Assembly (NCBI RefSeq): GCF_006965485.1
Contig: NZ_CP041360.1
Location: 1,984,001 to 2,048,000 of the forward strand
DNA length: 64,000 nucleotides
Source of the DNA: Spirosoma sp. KCTC 42546
Lineage (GTDB): Bacteria > Bacteroidota > Bacteroidia > Cytophagales > Spirosomataceae
Direction: 5' to 3'
How positions within the stretch are numbered: the first letter of the stretch is position 1; every line of letters begins with the position of its first letter. Below, one piece after another: positions 9,766 to 18,414 of the stretch. Made by a program: the position numbers and the translations under genes. The notes beneath the pieces were generated by a model. The model searched no databases. It saw nothing but the letters and a program-made list of their open reading frames with translations, and was not told where the DNA came from.

Positions 9766-12700
9766 TTGAATACAGACGTAGTAACAACCAGCGAACTATT
9801 TGAGCTGTTAACAAAGGCCACGCGGGATGCGGTCTGGAATTGGAATCTAGAGGCCAATGTAATAGAGTGGAATGAAGGCTATACCACTTTGTTTGGCTAC
9901 AGTCCACAAGAAACAATCACGAATGGTCTGGAGTCCTGGTCTAGTCATGTTCATCCTGACGACAAAGAGCAGGTGTTAGTTAGTCTTCATCAGGTTATTG
10001 ACCAGGGTGGGGAAAACTGGTCATACGAGTACCGATTTCAGCGCGCAGATGGTGGTTATTCTATCGTGTATGACCGGGGCTATGTATTGCACCGGGACGG
10101 TAAACCGCTGCGGATGGTGGGGGCCATGCAGGACATCACGGAGCGGGTTCGATTGCAGAAGGCCCATGAAGAAAGTGAAGAACGGTTACGATTTGCCCTG
10201 AAATCGGCCCAACTCGGTACCTGGGAACTAGACCCCATTCGGGGAGTTGTTAATTGGGATGCCCGCTGCCAGGAACTGTGTGGGTTAACCAATGCAGCCA
10301 GCCAGATCTATGCCCAAACGTTGGATTATATTCATCCTGATGATCGGGATCGGGTAAATGGGGCTGTACAATGGGCGCTCAATCCTGAGTCGGGGGGGCA
10401 CTACGATGCCAGTTTCCGGACCATTGGCGTGAGTGATGGTAAGCTGAGATGGGTACGTTTCACCGGGCAAACCCATTTCACCGAAGCCGGAGAAGCCTAT
10501 CGGTTTTCGGGCGTTGCCGAGGATATTACAGAAGAAGTACTGGCTAAGGAAAAGGCAATCCTGTCTGAACAACAGGCCAGAATTGCGCTGGAAGGCTCAG
10601 GTTCAGGTTCTTTTTTCATCAACGTAGAAACGAACGATGTACTTTACTCGCCCTCGTTCGGCCGAATATTAACGGGCGATGAAACGACTGGCTTCAACTG
10701 GAATGTATTCATTGACCATATTCATCCAGAGGATCAACCTATCCGGGATCAGGCGCATACTATAGCGATGCAGACAGGGGCCATAAACTACGAAGCTCGG
10801 TTTGTCTGGAAAGATGGAACAGTCCATTGGGTCAAGGTAATCGGGCAGTACTTATTTGATGTTGCCAGACAGCCTGTTTCTATTTCTGGGATTGCCCTGG
10901 ATATTACCGATCAGAAAGAGAAAGATAAAGCCCTCAGAGAGGCCGAAGAACGCTTTTTCATCGCCTTCAACAATACGTCGATGGCTATGGGCTTCACCGA
11001 TCAGAAGGCCAATTTTACTTTAGTGAATGAAGCCTACACGAAATTGCTGGGCTATTCGGCAGATGAGTTATATACGCTGAATAGCTTTGACCTAACCCAT
11101 CCCGACGACCGGGCGAGCAACCGTCAGTTGTTTGAAGAAGTCGTGGGTGGGCAACGACCTTTCTTCAATCTGGTAAAGCGGTATATCCACAAAGACACCT
11201 CCATTCGGTGGGTGCAATTAAATGTCACCGCGGTAGCCGATGCGCAGGATGAAGACCAGAGCATCATTATTATTGCCCAGGACATCAGTGAGCGAGTGGA
11301 GGCCGAAGCCAAACTGAGGGCAAGCGAAGAGCAGTTTCGGAATATGATTGACCAGGCTCCCGTAGCCATCAGTATTCTGAATAGCCGTAGCCTGATCGTT
11401 GAAACCGCAAACAGTTCCATTCTGGAAATATGGGGTAAAAATGCGTCAATTATTGGAAAACCACTGATTAACGCCTTGCCTGAATTGGAAGGTCAGGGCT
11501 TCATTGAGTTGCTGGAAAGCGTTTATGATTCGGGCAACGCCCACTACGGTTTCGAAACTCTTGCCCGATTACACCGAAACGGGCAATTGGAAGAAGCCTA
11601 CTTTAATTTTGTATATGCTCCGGTGCGCGATAGTTCAGGGTCTGTTAATGATGTGCTGGTTGTAGCCACCGAGCTAACCGCGCAGGTTAAAGCCAAAAGA
11701 GCGCTCCAGGAGAGTGAACAACGCTTTCGGAGTTTGATTGAAGAAGCTCCCGTTGCCATCAGTTTATTAGTGGGTCGGGATCTGGTCATTGAACTCCCCA
11801 ATGAAGCTATGTTGAAGGTATGGGGCAAAGGCGATAGCATTGTAGGCAAGCCATTACGGGAAGCGCTGCCAGAATTGGAAGGACAGCCATTTCTACAGCT
11901 TCTGGATGATGTATATACCTCCGGTATTGAATACAGTGCGCAGGCCGCCCGGGCCGAGCTGATCGTAGATGGACAATTAGAAACATTCTACTTCAATTTT
12001 ACGTATAAACCACTTCGTAATGCTGCCGGGCAGGTATACGCCGTACTTGATATGGCCATTGATGTTACGGAACAGGTGTTAACACGCCGGGCTATTGAAG
12101 AGAGCGAGTTGCGTTTCCGAACGCTACTGGAAGCCATTGCCCAGATGACCTGGACCAATACGCCCGAAGGCGAAGTGAATTTTTACAATCAACGATGGTA
12201 TGATTATACCGGTCTGGATTTCGAGCAGTCGAAAGCCTGGGGCTGGCAGGCTGTAGTTCATCCGGCAGACTTGCCTTATACGCTGGACATGTATAAAAAG
12301 TCTCTGGCCGACGGTAGCACGTTTGTGGTGGAAAATCGCTACCGTCGAGGGGCCGATGGCATGTATCGCTGGCATTTAAACCGGGCGTTGCCCATTCGGG
12401 ATGAGGCCGGTGAGATTCAGCTCTGGGTTGGAACCGCCACAGATATTCACGAACAGAAACAACTTGCTACAAAACTAGAACAGCAGGTACAGGCACGAAC
12501 GGAGCAGCTGATGGCCTCAAACCATGACCTTCGTCGCTCAAACGAAAACCTGGAAAAATTTGCCTACATCGCCAGTCATGATTTGCAGGAACCGCTCCGG
12601 AAAATCCAGTCCTTCGGTGATCTACTCAAGAATCAGTATACCGATCAACTAGGGGAGGGACTCGACCATCTGGAACGTATGCAAAGTGCTGCCAGCCGGA

Positions 12701-13254
12701 TGTCGTTGCTCATTAAAGACTTATTGACGTTTTCGCGAATATCAACTCGCCAGGAGGCTACTATGTCGGTGCCACTTAATCAGGTAGTAGCGGGGGTTTT
12801 GGATGATCTGGAAGTCGCTGCCAAGCAGACTGGGGCTCATATTCAGGTAGATACATTGCCAACAGTTTCGGGCGATGAGTCGCAGTTACGGCAATTGTTT
12901 CAGAATTTATTGAGTAATGCACTGAAGTTTCAGAAACCCGGTATAACTCCCAGCATTCAGATACAAGCTGAACAAGTAGTCGCTAGCGCATTACCACCCG
13001 CAGTTAAGCCTGCCCGGTTGGCAGTTGCCTACCATCAGATCAGAGTGTCGGATAATGGAATTGGCTTTGATGAAAAATATATAGACCGCATTTTTCAGGT
13101 TTTTCAGCGGTTGCACAGCCGCAATGAATACGCAGGTACGGGAATTGGCCTGGCCATTTGCGAGAAAGTAGTAGCCAATCATGGGGGGGCTATTACGGCC
13201 GTTAGCCAGCCCGGACAGGGCGCTACGTTTACGATTTACCTGCCTGTTTCTTAG
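9766..13254 (+). CDS. Soluble hybrid-free histidine kinase with seven PAS domains
   Basis: Sensor kinase of 1162 residues with no predicted signal peptide or membrane segment, so probably cytosolic. Seven PAS/PAC modules can be traced at about 9-125, 140-262, 272-385, 396-510, 523-645, 652-775 and 783-905, most ending in a DIT-type PAC motif. PAS5 and PAS6 are close copies (both contain APVAIS, GKPL and ALPELEGQ), pointing to internal duplication. A short coiled-coil leads to HisKA with His938 in the box HDLQEPLRK, then HATPase_c with NLLSNALKF (1047-1055), SDNGIGF (Asp1096) and GTGIGLAI. No receiver domain and no adjacent response regulator. The start is TTG at 9766, preceded by GGGAG at 9751-9755. 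Signal unknown; heme, flavin or redox ligands are possible for PAS. Confidence 0.93.
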   Translation: MNTDVVTTSELFELLTKATRDAVWNWNLEANVIEWNEGYTTLFGYSPQETITNGLESWSSHVHPDDKEQVLVSLHQVIDQGGENWSYEYRFQRADGGYSIVYDRGYVLHRDGKPLRMVGAMQDITERVRLQKAHEESEERLRFALKSAQLGTWELDPIRGVVNWDARCQELCGLTNAASQIYAQTLDYIHPDDRDRVNGAVQWALNPESGGHYDASFRTIGVSDGKLRWVRFTGQTHFTEAGEAYRFSGVAEDITEEVLAKEKAILSEQQARIALEGSGSGSFFINVETNDVLYSPSFGRILTGDETTGFNWNVFIDHIHPEDQPIRDQAHTIAMQTGAINYEARFVWKDGTVHWVKVIGQYLFDVARQPVSISGIALDITDQKEKDKALREAEERFFIAFNNTSMAMGFTDQKANFTLVNEAYTKLLGYSADELYTLNSFDLTHPDDRASNRQLFEEVVGGQRPFFNLVKRYIHKDTSIRWVQLNVTAVADAQDEDQSIIIIAQDISERVEAEAKLRASEEQFRNMIDQAPVAISILNSRSLIVETANSSILEIWGKNASIIGKPLINALPELEGQGFIELLESVYDSGNAHYGFETLARLHRNGQLEEAYFNFVYAPVRDSSGSVNDVLVVATELTAQVKAKRALQESEQRFRSLIEEAPVAISLLVGRDLVIELPNEAMLKVWGKGDSIVGKPLREALPELEGQPFLQLLDDVYTSGIEYSAQAARAELIVDGQLETFYFNFTYKPLRNAAGQVYAVLDMAIDVTEQVLTRRAIEESELRFRTLLEAIAQMTWTNTPEGEVNFYNQRWYDYTGLDFEQSKAWGWQAVVHPADLPYTLDMYKKSLADGSTFVVENRYRRGADGMYRWHLNRALPIRDEAGEIQLWVGTATDIHEQKQLATKLEQQVQARTEQLMASNHDLRRSNENLEKFAYIASHDLQEPLRKIQSFGDLLKNQYTDQLGEGLDHLERMQSAASRMSLLIKDLLTFSRISTRQEATMSVPLNQVVAGVLDDLEVAAKQTGAHIQVDTLPTVSGDESQLRQLFQNLLSNALKFQKPGITPSIQIQAEQVVASALPPAVKPARLAVAYHQIRVSDNGIGFDEKYIDRIFQVFQRLHSRNEYAGTGIGLAICEKVVANHGGAITAVSQPGQGATFTIYLPVS

Positions 13255-13288
13255 AGACAAGTTATTGATTATTAAGTTATTGGTTAAC

Positions 13289-13345
13289 GAAGCAACCCTC
13301 ATGTTCTCGCCCGGCAAAGCCGGGCGAGAACATGAGGGTTGCTTC
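13289..13345. repeat. Perfect 27 bp hairpin downstream of the PAS kinase
   Basis: Arms 13289-13315 and 13319-13345 are exact reverse complements with the 3 base loop AAA. It begins 35 bp after the kinase stop. No immediate T-run follows, though T-rich DNA lies at 13379-13398. It may terminate transcription but is longer and more perfect than most intrinsic terminators, so a REP-like element is an alternative. The remainder of the spacer 13255-13544 shows no gene. Confidence 0.85.
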
Positions 13346-13544
13346 TACTACGACCTATACCTAATTGGCCTCAAAAAAATTTTCTGATTTTTTTTTCAAC
13401 CTCATGCAACCTGCATCCGGGGTTCTGACATCTTCCTGTCAAATACCACAACAAATACAATTGACGACCCTTCTACTGCGAGTAGATTCCTAAACCCTTC
13501 AACCATCCATTTTCCCAAACCCTGAACCTTAAACGACAACAACG

Positions 13545-14264
13545 ATGAACTCCTTCAAACACCTCCTGACTACTGCCCTGATCGCTGCTTCAACTGCTTC
13601 GTTCGCGCAATCGACCACCGTTACCATCACGACTGATTCAACCTCTTCAACTCAGGTAACGAGAACCAAAACCCGAAACTACTCACGCGTCACCTCCGAC
13701 TTCAGCATTTACATCGGCTTAAATAACTTCGGAGGTTCGCTTCCTGCAAGCTATGAGCTGAGCCCAATCGGTTCCCGTTTCGTGGCGCTCTCCTGGCAGA
13801 AACGCATTCCGATTGCGGTAAGTGGTTCAACCAAACTTCGACTCATAACCGGTCCTGAAGTTGCCTGGAACAACTTTATGTTTACCGATCGGAATACCTT
13901 AGTCGAGCAGAATGGTCAAGTCGTTATCGAACCAGCCAATGTCGATCTTCACAGGTCTAAACTCGTAACCACACAGCTTAACCTGCCCCTTATGCTGAAC
14001 GTATCGTTTAGATCGGGATTTAGCTGGAGCGTGGGCGCTTATGCGGGCATGCGCCTGGATAGCTATACAAAAGTGAAGCCCGAAGGCGGATCAACCGTTC
14101 GGAACCACAACGCCTACAACCTGAATCCCATTCGCTGGGGACTCACCACCGAACTTGGTTTCCGGGGCGATTCTAAACTGTTTTTCCGCTACGAACCCAA
14201 CAGCCCATTCCGGGCAGGCCAGGGCCCCGATACCAGTGTATGGGCCGTGGGAATTAAACTGTGA
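13545..14264 (+). CDS. Outer-membrane beta-barrel protein, PorT/OmpW-like size class
   Basis: Exported protein of 239 residues. The first 22 residues form a clear signal peptide ending at FAQ. The rest is rich in alternating aromatic/polar beta strands (for example FSWSVGAYAGMRL and LTTELGFRGDSKLFFRYE) and ends GIKL, consistent with a small outer-membrane barrel of the Bacteroidota porin/OMP_b-brl type. No specific function is visible. The ATG at 13545 follows an AC-rich leader. Its stop codon region is the left arm of the inverted repeat at 14264-14373. Confidence 0.8.
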   Translation: MNSFKHLLTTALIAASTASFAQSTTVTITTDSTSSTQVTRTKTRNYSRVTSDFSIYIGLNNFGGSLPASYELSPIGSRFVALSWQKRIPIAVSGSTKLRLITGPEVAWNNFMFTDRNTLVEQNGQVVIEPANVDLHRSKLVTTQLNLPLMLNVSFRSGFSWSVGAYAGMRLDSYTKVKPEGGSTVRNHNAYNLNPIRWGLTTELGFRGDSKLFFRYEPNSPFRAGQGPDTSVWAVGIKL

Positions 14265-14373
14265 CCGGGATTTAGCTGATTTAGGGATTGGCTGGATTTT
14301 GTTTCGCACGTTGTTAACGTGAATCAGTTAAAAACAAAATCCTGGAAATCCCTAAAATCTGCTAAATCCCGGT
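14264..14373. repeat. Imperfect long inverted repeat overlapping the barrel gene stop
   Basis: The segment 14264-14304 pairs with 14332-14373 over about 41 bp with one bulge and a few mismatches; the outer 13 bp (ACCGGGATTTAGC / GCTAAATCCCGGT) are perfect. The loop contains CACG-TTGTTAA-CGTG. It starts on the last base of the preceding TGA stop. It may act as a terminator or be a dispersed palindromic element. The rest of the spacer to 14573 contains only a promoter-like element. Confidence 0.8.
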
Positions 14374-14514
14374 TCGGACCATGCAACGTTCTCCTTGTTG
14401 CCTGTGTCTTTAGCTTGAAAGTACCCCTTCGAATACCAATTCCTTTCTAAAATCCGCTCATACTGCCGTTCAGACCGCTTGTGTAAGAACAGGTACTTTG
14501 TGATGCCCACTACC

Positions 14515-14522
14515 TACCTTTG
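14515..14522 (+). promoter_or_regulatory. Possible Bacteroidota -7 element of the TonB receptor gene
   Basis: TACCTTTG matches TAnnTTTG and lies 52 bp before the ATG at 14574. A TTTG at 14497-14500 is closer than the usual -33/-7 spacing, so this is a weak assignment based on the -7 box alone. Confidence 0.35.
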
Positions 14523-14573
14523 CCATGTACTTAATATACAAAGCAAAGCAACCTTCTGAAAACAGCAATACTT

Positions 14574-17054
14574 ATGAAAACGTTATTCTCCTTTTCAACC
14601 CTCCTTCTGCTGACGCTGACAACGGCGTTTGGGCAGGTTCTGACACGGGGAACGGTAAATGGACACGTGGGAACACAAGCTGGCAAGCCGCTTGAGTTCA
14701 CCACAATGATGCTCCTGAAAGCAAAAGATTCGACCCTCGTGAAAGGCGCTATCAGCGATATCGATGGGAAATATGCCTTCGAAAATGTAGGCGCCGGCCA
14801 GTATCTGGTGGCTGCCCAACAGATCGGTTATCGAAAAACGTATAGTGTACCGTTCGCAATTGATGAAGCGCATCCGGCGCACGAACTGCCCGCTCTGGCA
14901 ATGAGCGATGAAACTAAAAATCTGAAAGAAGTAAACGTTGTAGCGCAGAAACCCTTTATTGAGCAGCAGGTTGACCGCACCGTTATGAACGTGGAGAACA
15001 GCATTGTGGCTAGTGGTAATACGGCGCTGGAAGTGCTGGAAAAAGCGCCCGGCGTTACCATCGACCGTCAGAATGATCAGATTCAGTTGAAAGGCAAGGC
15101 GGGTGTTATCGTCTACATTGATGGTAAACAAACCTACCTCTCGCAGCAGGAAGTATCGAACCTGCTGAAGAACACACCCAGCGATAACATTGCTTCTATT
15201 GAGATCATTACCAATCCTGGCTCTAAGTACGATGCCGCTGGTAACTCAGGGATCATCAATATCAAGATGAAGAAAAACAAGAATTTCGGAACTAACGGAA
15301 CCTTCATTCTTGGCACCGGCTACGGTTGGGTGAATAACCTGAACGGGGTGCGCGATGATCTTCCAAAATTCAACACTTCATTGAATCTGAATCACCGCGA
15401 AGGGAAAATCAATCTGTTCGGTAACTATAGCTATGTAAATCGGCAAAGTGCACAAAGCAATCAGATTACCCGGAACATTCCTTACAATGGGCATACGACC
15501 TACTTTGATCAGAATTCGTTTCGCCCTAACCAGTTTACCGGCCATTCGTACAAAGCGGGTATGGATTACTTCATCAACGATAAAAGCACGATTGGGGTAT
15601 TGGTAAATGGCTTCTCAAACGATTGGCGGTCGTCGGGTCAGAACAATACGCTTATCAGTGATGAAAACCACCAACTGACCAGCAAGGCAATTACGCAGAC
15701 AAACCAGGGTAACTTGTTGTCGAACCTGACGGGTAATGTCAATTATAAATTCGACTACGGCAAAGGTCGCGAGTGGACCGTTGATGCTGATTATGTTCAC
15801 TACAATGGTAAGAGTGGCAATAATCTGGCTACCCAATATTTCAACTCCGAAAACGTGATTTTTCGACCTAATCAGGATGTTCGGAGTAACATGCCGTCAA
15901 CCATAAATATATGGGCGTTCAAAACCGACTATGTGCATCCGCTTAAAAATGGAGGCAAGTTTGAAGCGGGCCTGAAAAGCAGCTATGTTAATGCCGATAA
16001 CAACACGCTTTACGATACGCTGCAACAGGAAAATCGGCAATGGCTGCCCGATGCCAGCCGCTCGAACCAGTTTCTGTACAAAGAAAATATCAATGCTGGT
16101 TACCTTAACTACGCAGGTAAATTTGGCAAGCTGAAAGTTCAGGCAGGCTTACGAGCCGAACATACACACTCGATTGGTAATTCGATTACGCTGAACCAAA
16201 CTGTTGATCGAAACTACCTGAATCTGTTTCCGACCGTGTTTTTGTCGCGGCAGTTGGATACCAACAACGTGTTGAACCTGTCGTACAGTCGCCGGATCGA
16301 CCGTCCTGATTACCAGAATCTGAATCCGTTTGTGTTCTATCTGGATCCATACACGTATCAGAAAGGGAATCCGTTCCTGCGGCCTCAGTATACCAATTCG
16401 GTTGAGCTGACGCACGTTTACAAGAACGCATTCACGACTACGCTGAACTATAGCCGTACCACGGATTTTATTAATCAGGAAACGCCCCGCCAGATTCCCG
16501 CTGAGAATATTACCTACGTGACTGCCGAAAATATGGGCTCTATGGACAACATAAGTCTGAATCTGAGCTTCCCGATAACGGTTGCTAAATGGTGGCGCAT
16601 GCAGAATAACATCAGCACCTACTACCAACATTATCAGACCGTGTATTCAGGTAGTCCCTACGAAGTGAAGATAGTAGCCTACAACCTGTATATGTCGAAC
16701 AACTTTACACTGAGCAAAACGCTGTCGGCGGAGGTGTCAGGCTGGTACAATTCGGCATCGCAGTACGGGTTCTACCGGGCACAACCGATGGGTGGCTTCA
16801 GCGTAGGAGTGCAAAAGAAAGTTATGGATGGTAAGGGTAGTTTGAAATTAAACGTAAATGACCCGTTCTGGCTGAATCATTTCAACGGTCGGGCTGCGGT
16901 TCAGGATATTGATTTTCGGGTGCAATCGCGCTGGGAGAGTCGCCAAATCAGACTGACATTTACCTATCGCTTCGGTAATCAGAACGTAAAAAGTGCCCGC
17001 CAACGCAATTCAGCCACATCGGCCGAGCAGAACCGGGTAAGCGGACAGAATTAA
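14574..17054 (+). CDS. TonB-dependent receptor, outer-membrane beta-barrel family 3
   Basis: Outer-membrane receptor of 826 residues with a signal peptide (about 1-20, ending TAFGQ). A CarboxypepD_reg-like domain spans about 25-110 (VNGHVGTQAGKPL, DIDGKYAFENVGAGQYLV). A plug domain follows at about 125-225 (APGVTIDRQNDQIQLKGKAG, SIEIITNPGSKYDAAG), then a 22-strand type barrel to the C-terminus. This is the family lacking a SusD partner, and none is encoded nearby. Ligand unknown. A strong terminator follows at 17140-17170, so it is probably monocistronic. Confidence 0.9.
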   Translation: MKTLFSFSTLLLLTLTTAFGQVLTRGTVNGHVGTQAGKPLEFTTMMLLKAKDSTLVKGAISDIDGKYAFENVGAGQYLVAAQQIGYRKTYSVPFAIDEAHPAHELPALAMSDETKNLKEVNVVAQKPFIEQQVDRTVMNVENSIVASGNTALEVLEKAPGVTIDRQNDQIQLKGKAGVIVYIDGKQTYLSQQEVSNLLKNTPSDNIASIEIITNPGSKYDAAGNSGIINIKMKKNKNFGTNGTFILGTGYGWVNNLNGVRDDLPKFNTSLNLNHREGKINLFGNYSYVNRQSAQSNQITRNIPYNGHTTYFDQNSFRPNQFTGHSYKAGMDYFINDKSTIGVLVNGFSNDWRSSGQNNTLISDENHQLTSKAITQTNQGNLLSNLTGNVNYKFDYGKGREWTVDADYVHYNGKSGNNLATQYFNSENVIFRPNQDVRSNMPSTINIWAFKTDYVHPLKNGGKFEAGLKSSYVNADNNTLYDTLQQENRQWLPDASRSNQFLYKENINAGYLNYAGKFGKLKVQAGLRAEHTHSIGNSITLNQTVDRNYLNLFPTVFLSRQLDTNNVLNLSYSRRIDRPDYQNLNPFVFYLDPYTYQKGNPFLRPQYTNSVELTHVYKNAFTTTLNYSRTTDFINQETPRQIPAENITYVTAENMGSMDNISLNLSFPITVAKWWRMQNNISTYYQHYQTVYSGSPYEVKIVAYNLYMSNNFTLSKTLSAEVSGWYNSASQYGFYRAQPMGGFSVGVQKKVMDGKGSLKLNVNDPFWLNHFNGRAAVQDIDFRVQSRWESRQIRLTFTYRFGNQNVKSARQRNSATSAEQNRVSGQN

Positions 17055-17139
17055 AAGATATATGATATTGATCTACATGCATCATATATAAAAACAACAT
17101 ACATAACAACGGACTTAGTTTAGGTTAAGAAAACGTGAA

Positions 17140-17170
17140 AGCCAACTCCATTTTGAGGGTTGGCTTTTTT
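17140..17170 (+). terminator. Intrinsic terminator after the TonB receptor gene
   Basis: AGCCAACTC (17140-17148) pairs with GGGTTGGCT (17157-17165), loop CATTTTGA, followed directly by a TTTTTT run ending at 17170. It is a textbook Rho-independent terminator 86 bp after the stop codon. Confidence 0.85.
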
Positions 17171-17194
17171 GTGTGCTGACAATCAAACTACCTG

Positions 17195-17530
17195 CTCAGA
17201 GCAATAAGGCTGGAACCGCTATCGATTCAGCTGTTATGCAGCCACTTTGACCGCTTTCTTCCAGTTGAGGAAAGCGAATTAAAATTACTTGAAGGAAGGG
17301 TAACTCAGCGCCAGATAAGACGTCGGTAGGCTATTTTGCAGGCGGGTTTTCTCTGTAAACATTACTCCTTTGTTGTGAAAGGCTGCTTTCGGCTATCTGC
17401 AATTGACCAGGACGGAGTTGAACATACTTTCCAGGCTGCGGCTGAGAATGACCGCCCGACGGACCGATGGCTGGAAAGGCATCGCTTCCTGACAGCTCAG
17501 GGCTTAACGCAGGTTAAGCCTGTTTCTTAA
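17195..17530 (+). pseudogene. Broken Crp/Fnr-family regulator gene
   Basis: Reading the frame of the short ORF at 17336 backwards through one stop gives a coherent Crp/Fnr N-terminal cyclic-nucleotide-binding fold. FDRFLPVEESELKLLEGRV and TQRQIRRR come first, then an in-frame TAG at about 17321 where the family has Gln (RRRQ), then AILQAGFLCKHYSFVVKGC, FRLSAIDQDGVEHTFQAAAE. After that the similarity fades and the frame ends at 17530. There is no start codon in a sensible place, and the second half of the effector domain and the C-terminal HTH are absent. The 3' end overlaps the tail of the convergent Nudix regulator. I read it as a decayed gene, not a functional short protein. Confidence 0.7.
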
Positions 17531-18245
17531 ACCTATACAAATAAGGCGCTTTGTTGGCGGCACCTGTAAATTTCTTCTCCAGGCGTTCTAATACGTTCAG
17601 ATCGAGTATCTTCTTTTGGAAATTGGTGATGACAAATGGTCTGTTATAAACGGCTTCGTACAGTTCCTGAACCTCCCGCATCGTGAACGTTTCGGGCAAC
17701 AGATTGAAACCAATAAGTTTCTGGTCAAGGTTCTGACGAAGGGCTTCGAGCGCGAACGATAAAATCTCGCCGTGGTCATGAATCATTTCAGGAATGTCTT
17801 TGATACTTCGCCATTCGAGATACTCATCAAACTCCCCAGCTTGTGGATTGACTGTATTGATGTCAACCAGGGCGTAATAACCAATACACACAAATCGGCT
17901 TGTTAGCCACTCGACCACAGCCGAATCAAATCGTTGGTCATCAAACGTAGTAAGCTCCGACTTTATCGTTTCCTTATATCGACTGTTCACGATACGCGTT
18001 TCATCGCCAAATACCCGAAACTGCTCTAAATAGATATTTTCCAGACCCGTTCGTTCGTTCAATATCCTGCATGCCGCTTTATCAATCCCTTCCGTTTTCA
18101 GGATATAACCGCCCGGTAATGACCAGGCTCCTTTCCCAAATTTAAATTTGGAAATCAGCACGTTCAATTCTTTATTCCTATAGCCAAAAATCACACAATC
18201 AATTGACAGGTGGGCTATATACTTGTCATCGTCAAACTTCTTCAT
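17514..18245 (-). CDS. Nudix-fold winged-helix transcription regulator (NrtR/AraR-like)
   Basis: 243 residues from the ATG at 18245 (a GTG at 18272 adds nine residues and is less likely). The N-terminal Nudix domain (about 10-150) contains GGYILKTEG and ILNERTGL, but the catalytic REUXEE core reads RILNER, so hydrolase activity is probably lost. The C-terminal 75 residues (about 165-240, LPETFTMREVQELYEAVYN, ITNFQKKIL) match the winged helix of Nudix-related transcription factors. Known members include NrtR (NAD metabolism) and Bacteroidetes AraR (arabinose). It is divergent from the TolB-like/oxidoreductase genes with a very AT-rich spacer, which suggests it controls them in response to a sugar derivative; that is inference. 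Confidence 0.88.
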   Translation of the reverse strand: MKKFDDDKYIAHLSIDCVIFGYRNKELNVLISKFKFGKGAWSLPGGYILKTEGIDKAACRILNERTGLENIYLEQFRVFGDETRIVNSRYKETIKSELTTFDDQRFDSAVVEWLTSRFVCIGYYALVDINTVNPQAGEFDEYLEWRSIKDIPEMIHDHGEILSFALEALRQNLDQKLIGFNLLPETFTMREVQELYEAVYNRPFVITNFQKKILDLNVLERLEKKFTGAANKAPYLYRFKKQA

Positions 18246-18365
18246 CTTCCGGCAAAAATAGGGTTTATCCACCTAATTAATTAGTTCATATATATGGTTA
18301 TTTTGTTAAAATGTGGTAATAATAAAATCTATTATATATTTTTTATAAAATAGAAATAAACTGAT

Positions 18366-18373
18366 TACTTTTG
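18366..18373 (+). promoter_or_regulatory. Likely -7 element for the TolB-like gene
   Basis: TACTTTTG matches the Bacteroidota TAnnTTTG box 42 bp upstream of the ATG at 18415. Its position means that a TTG start at 18376 would lie almost at the transcription start, which supports choosing 18415. No TTG -33 box is seen at the expected distance. Confidence 0.45.
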
Positions 18374-18414
18374 CCTTGTCGAGTACGGACGCCCTTACCT
18401 CAAATCCTGATTGT

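Noticed and set aside
17336..17530. A short intact plus-strand gene of 64 codons
   Set aside because: Its sequence continues upstream through a stop as a Crp/Fnr domain, so it is treated as part of a pseudogene.
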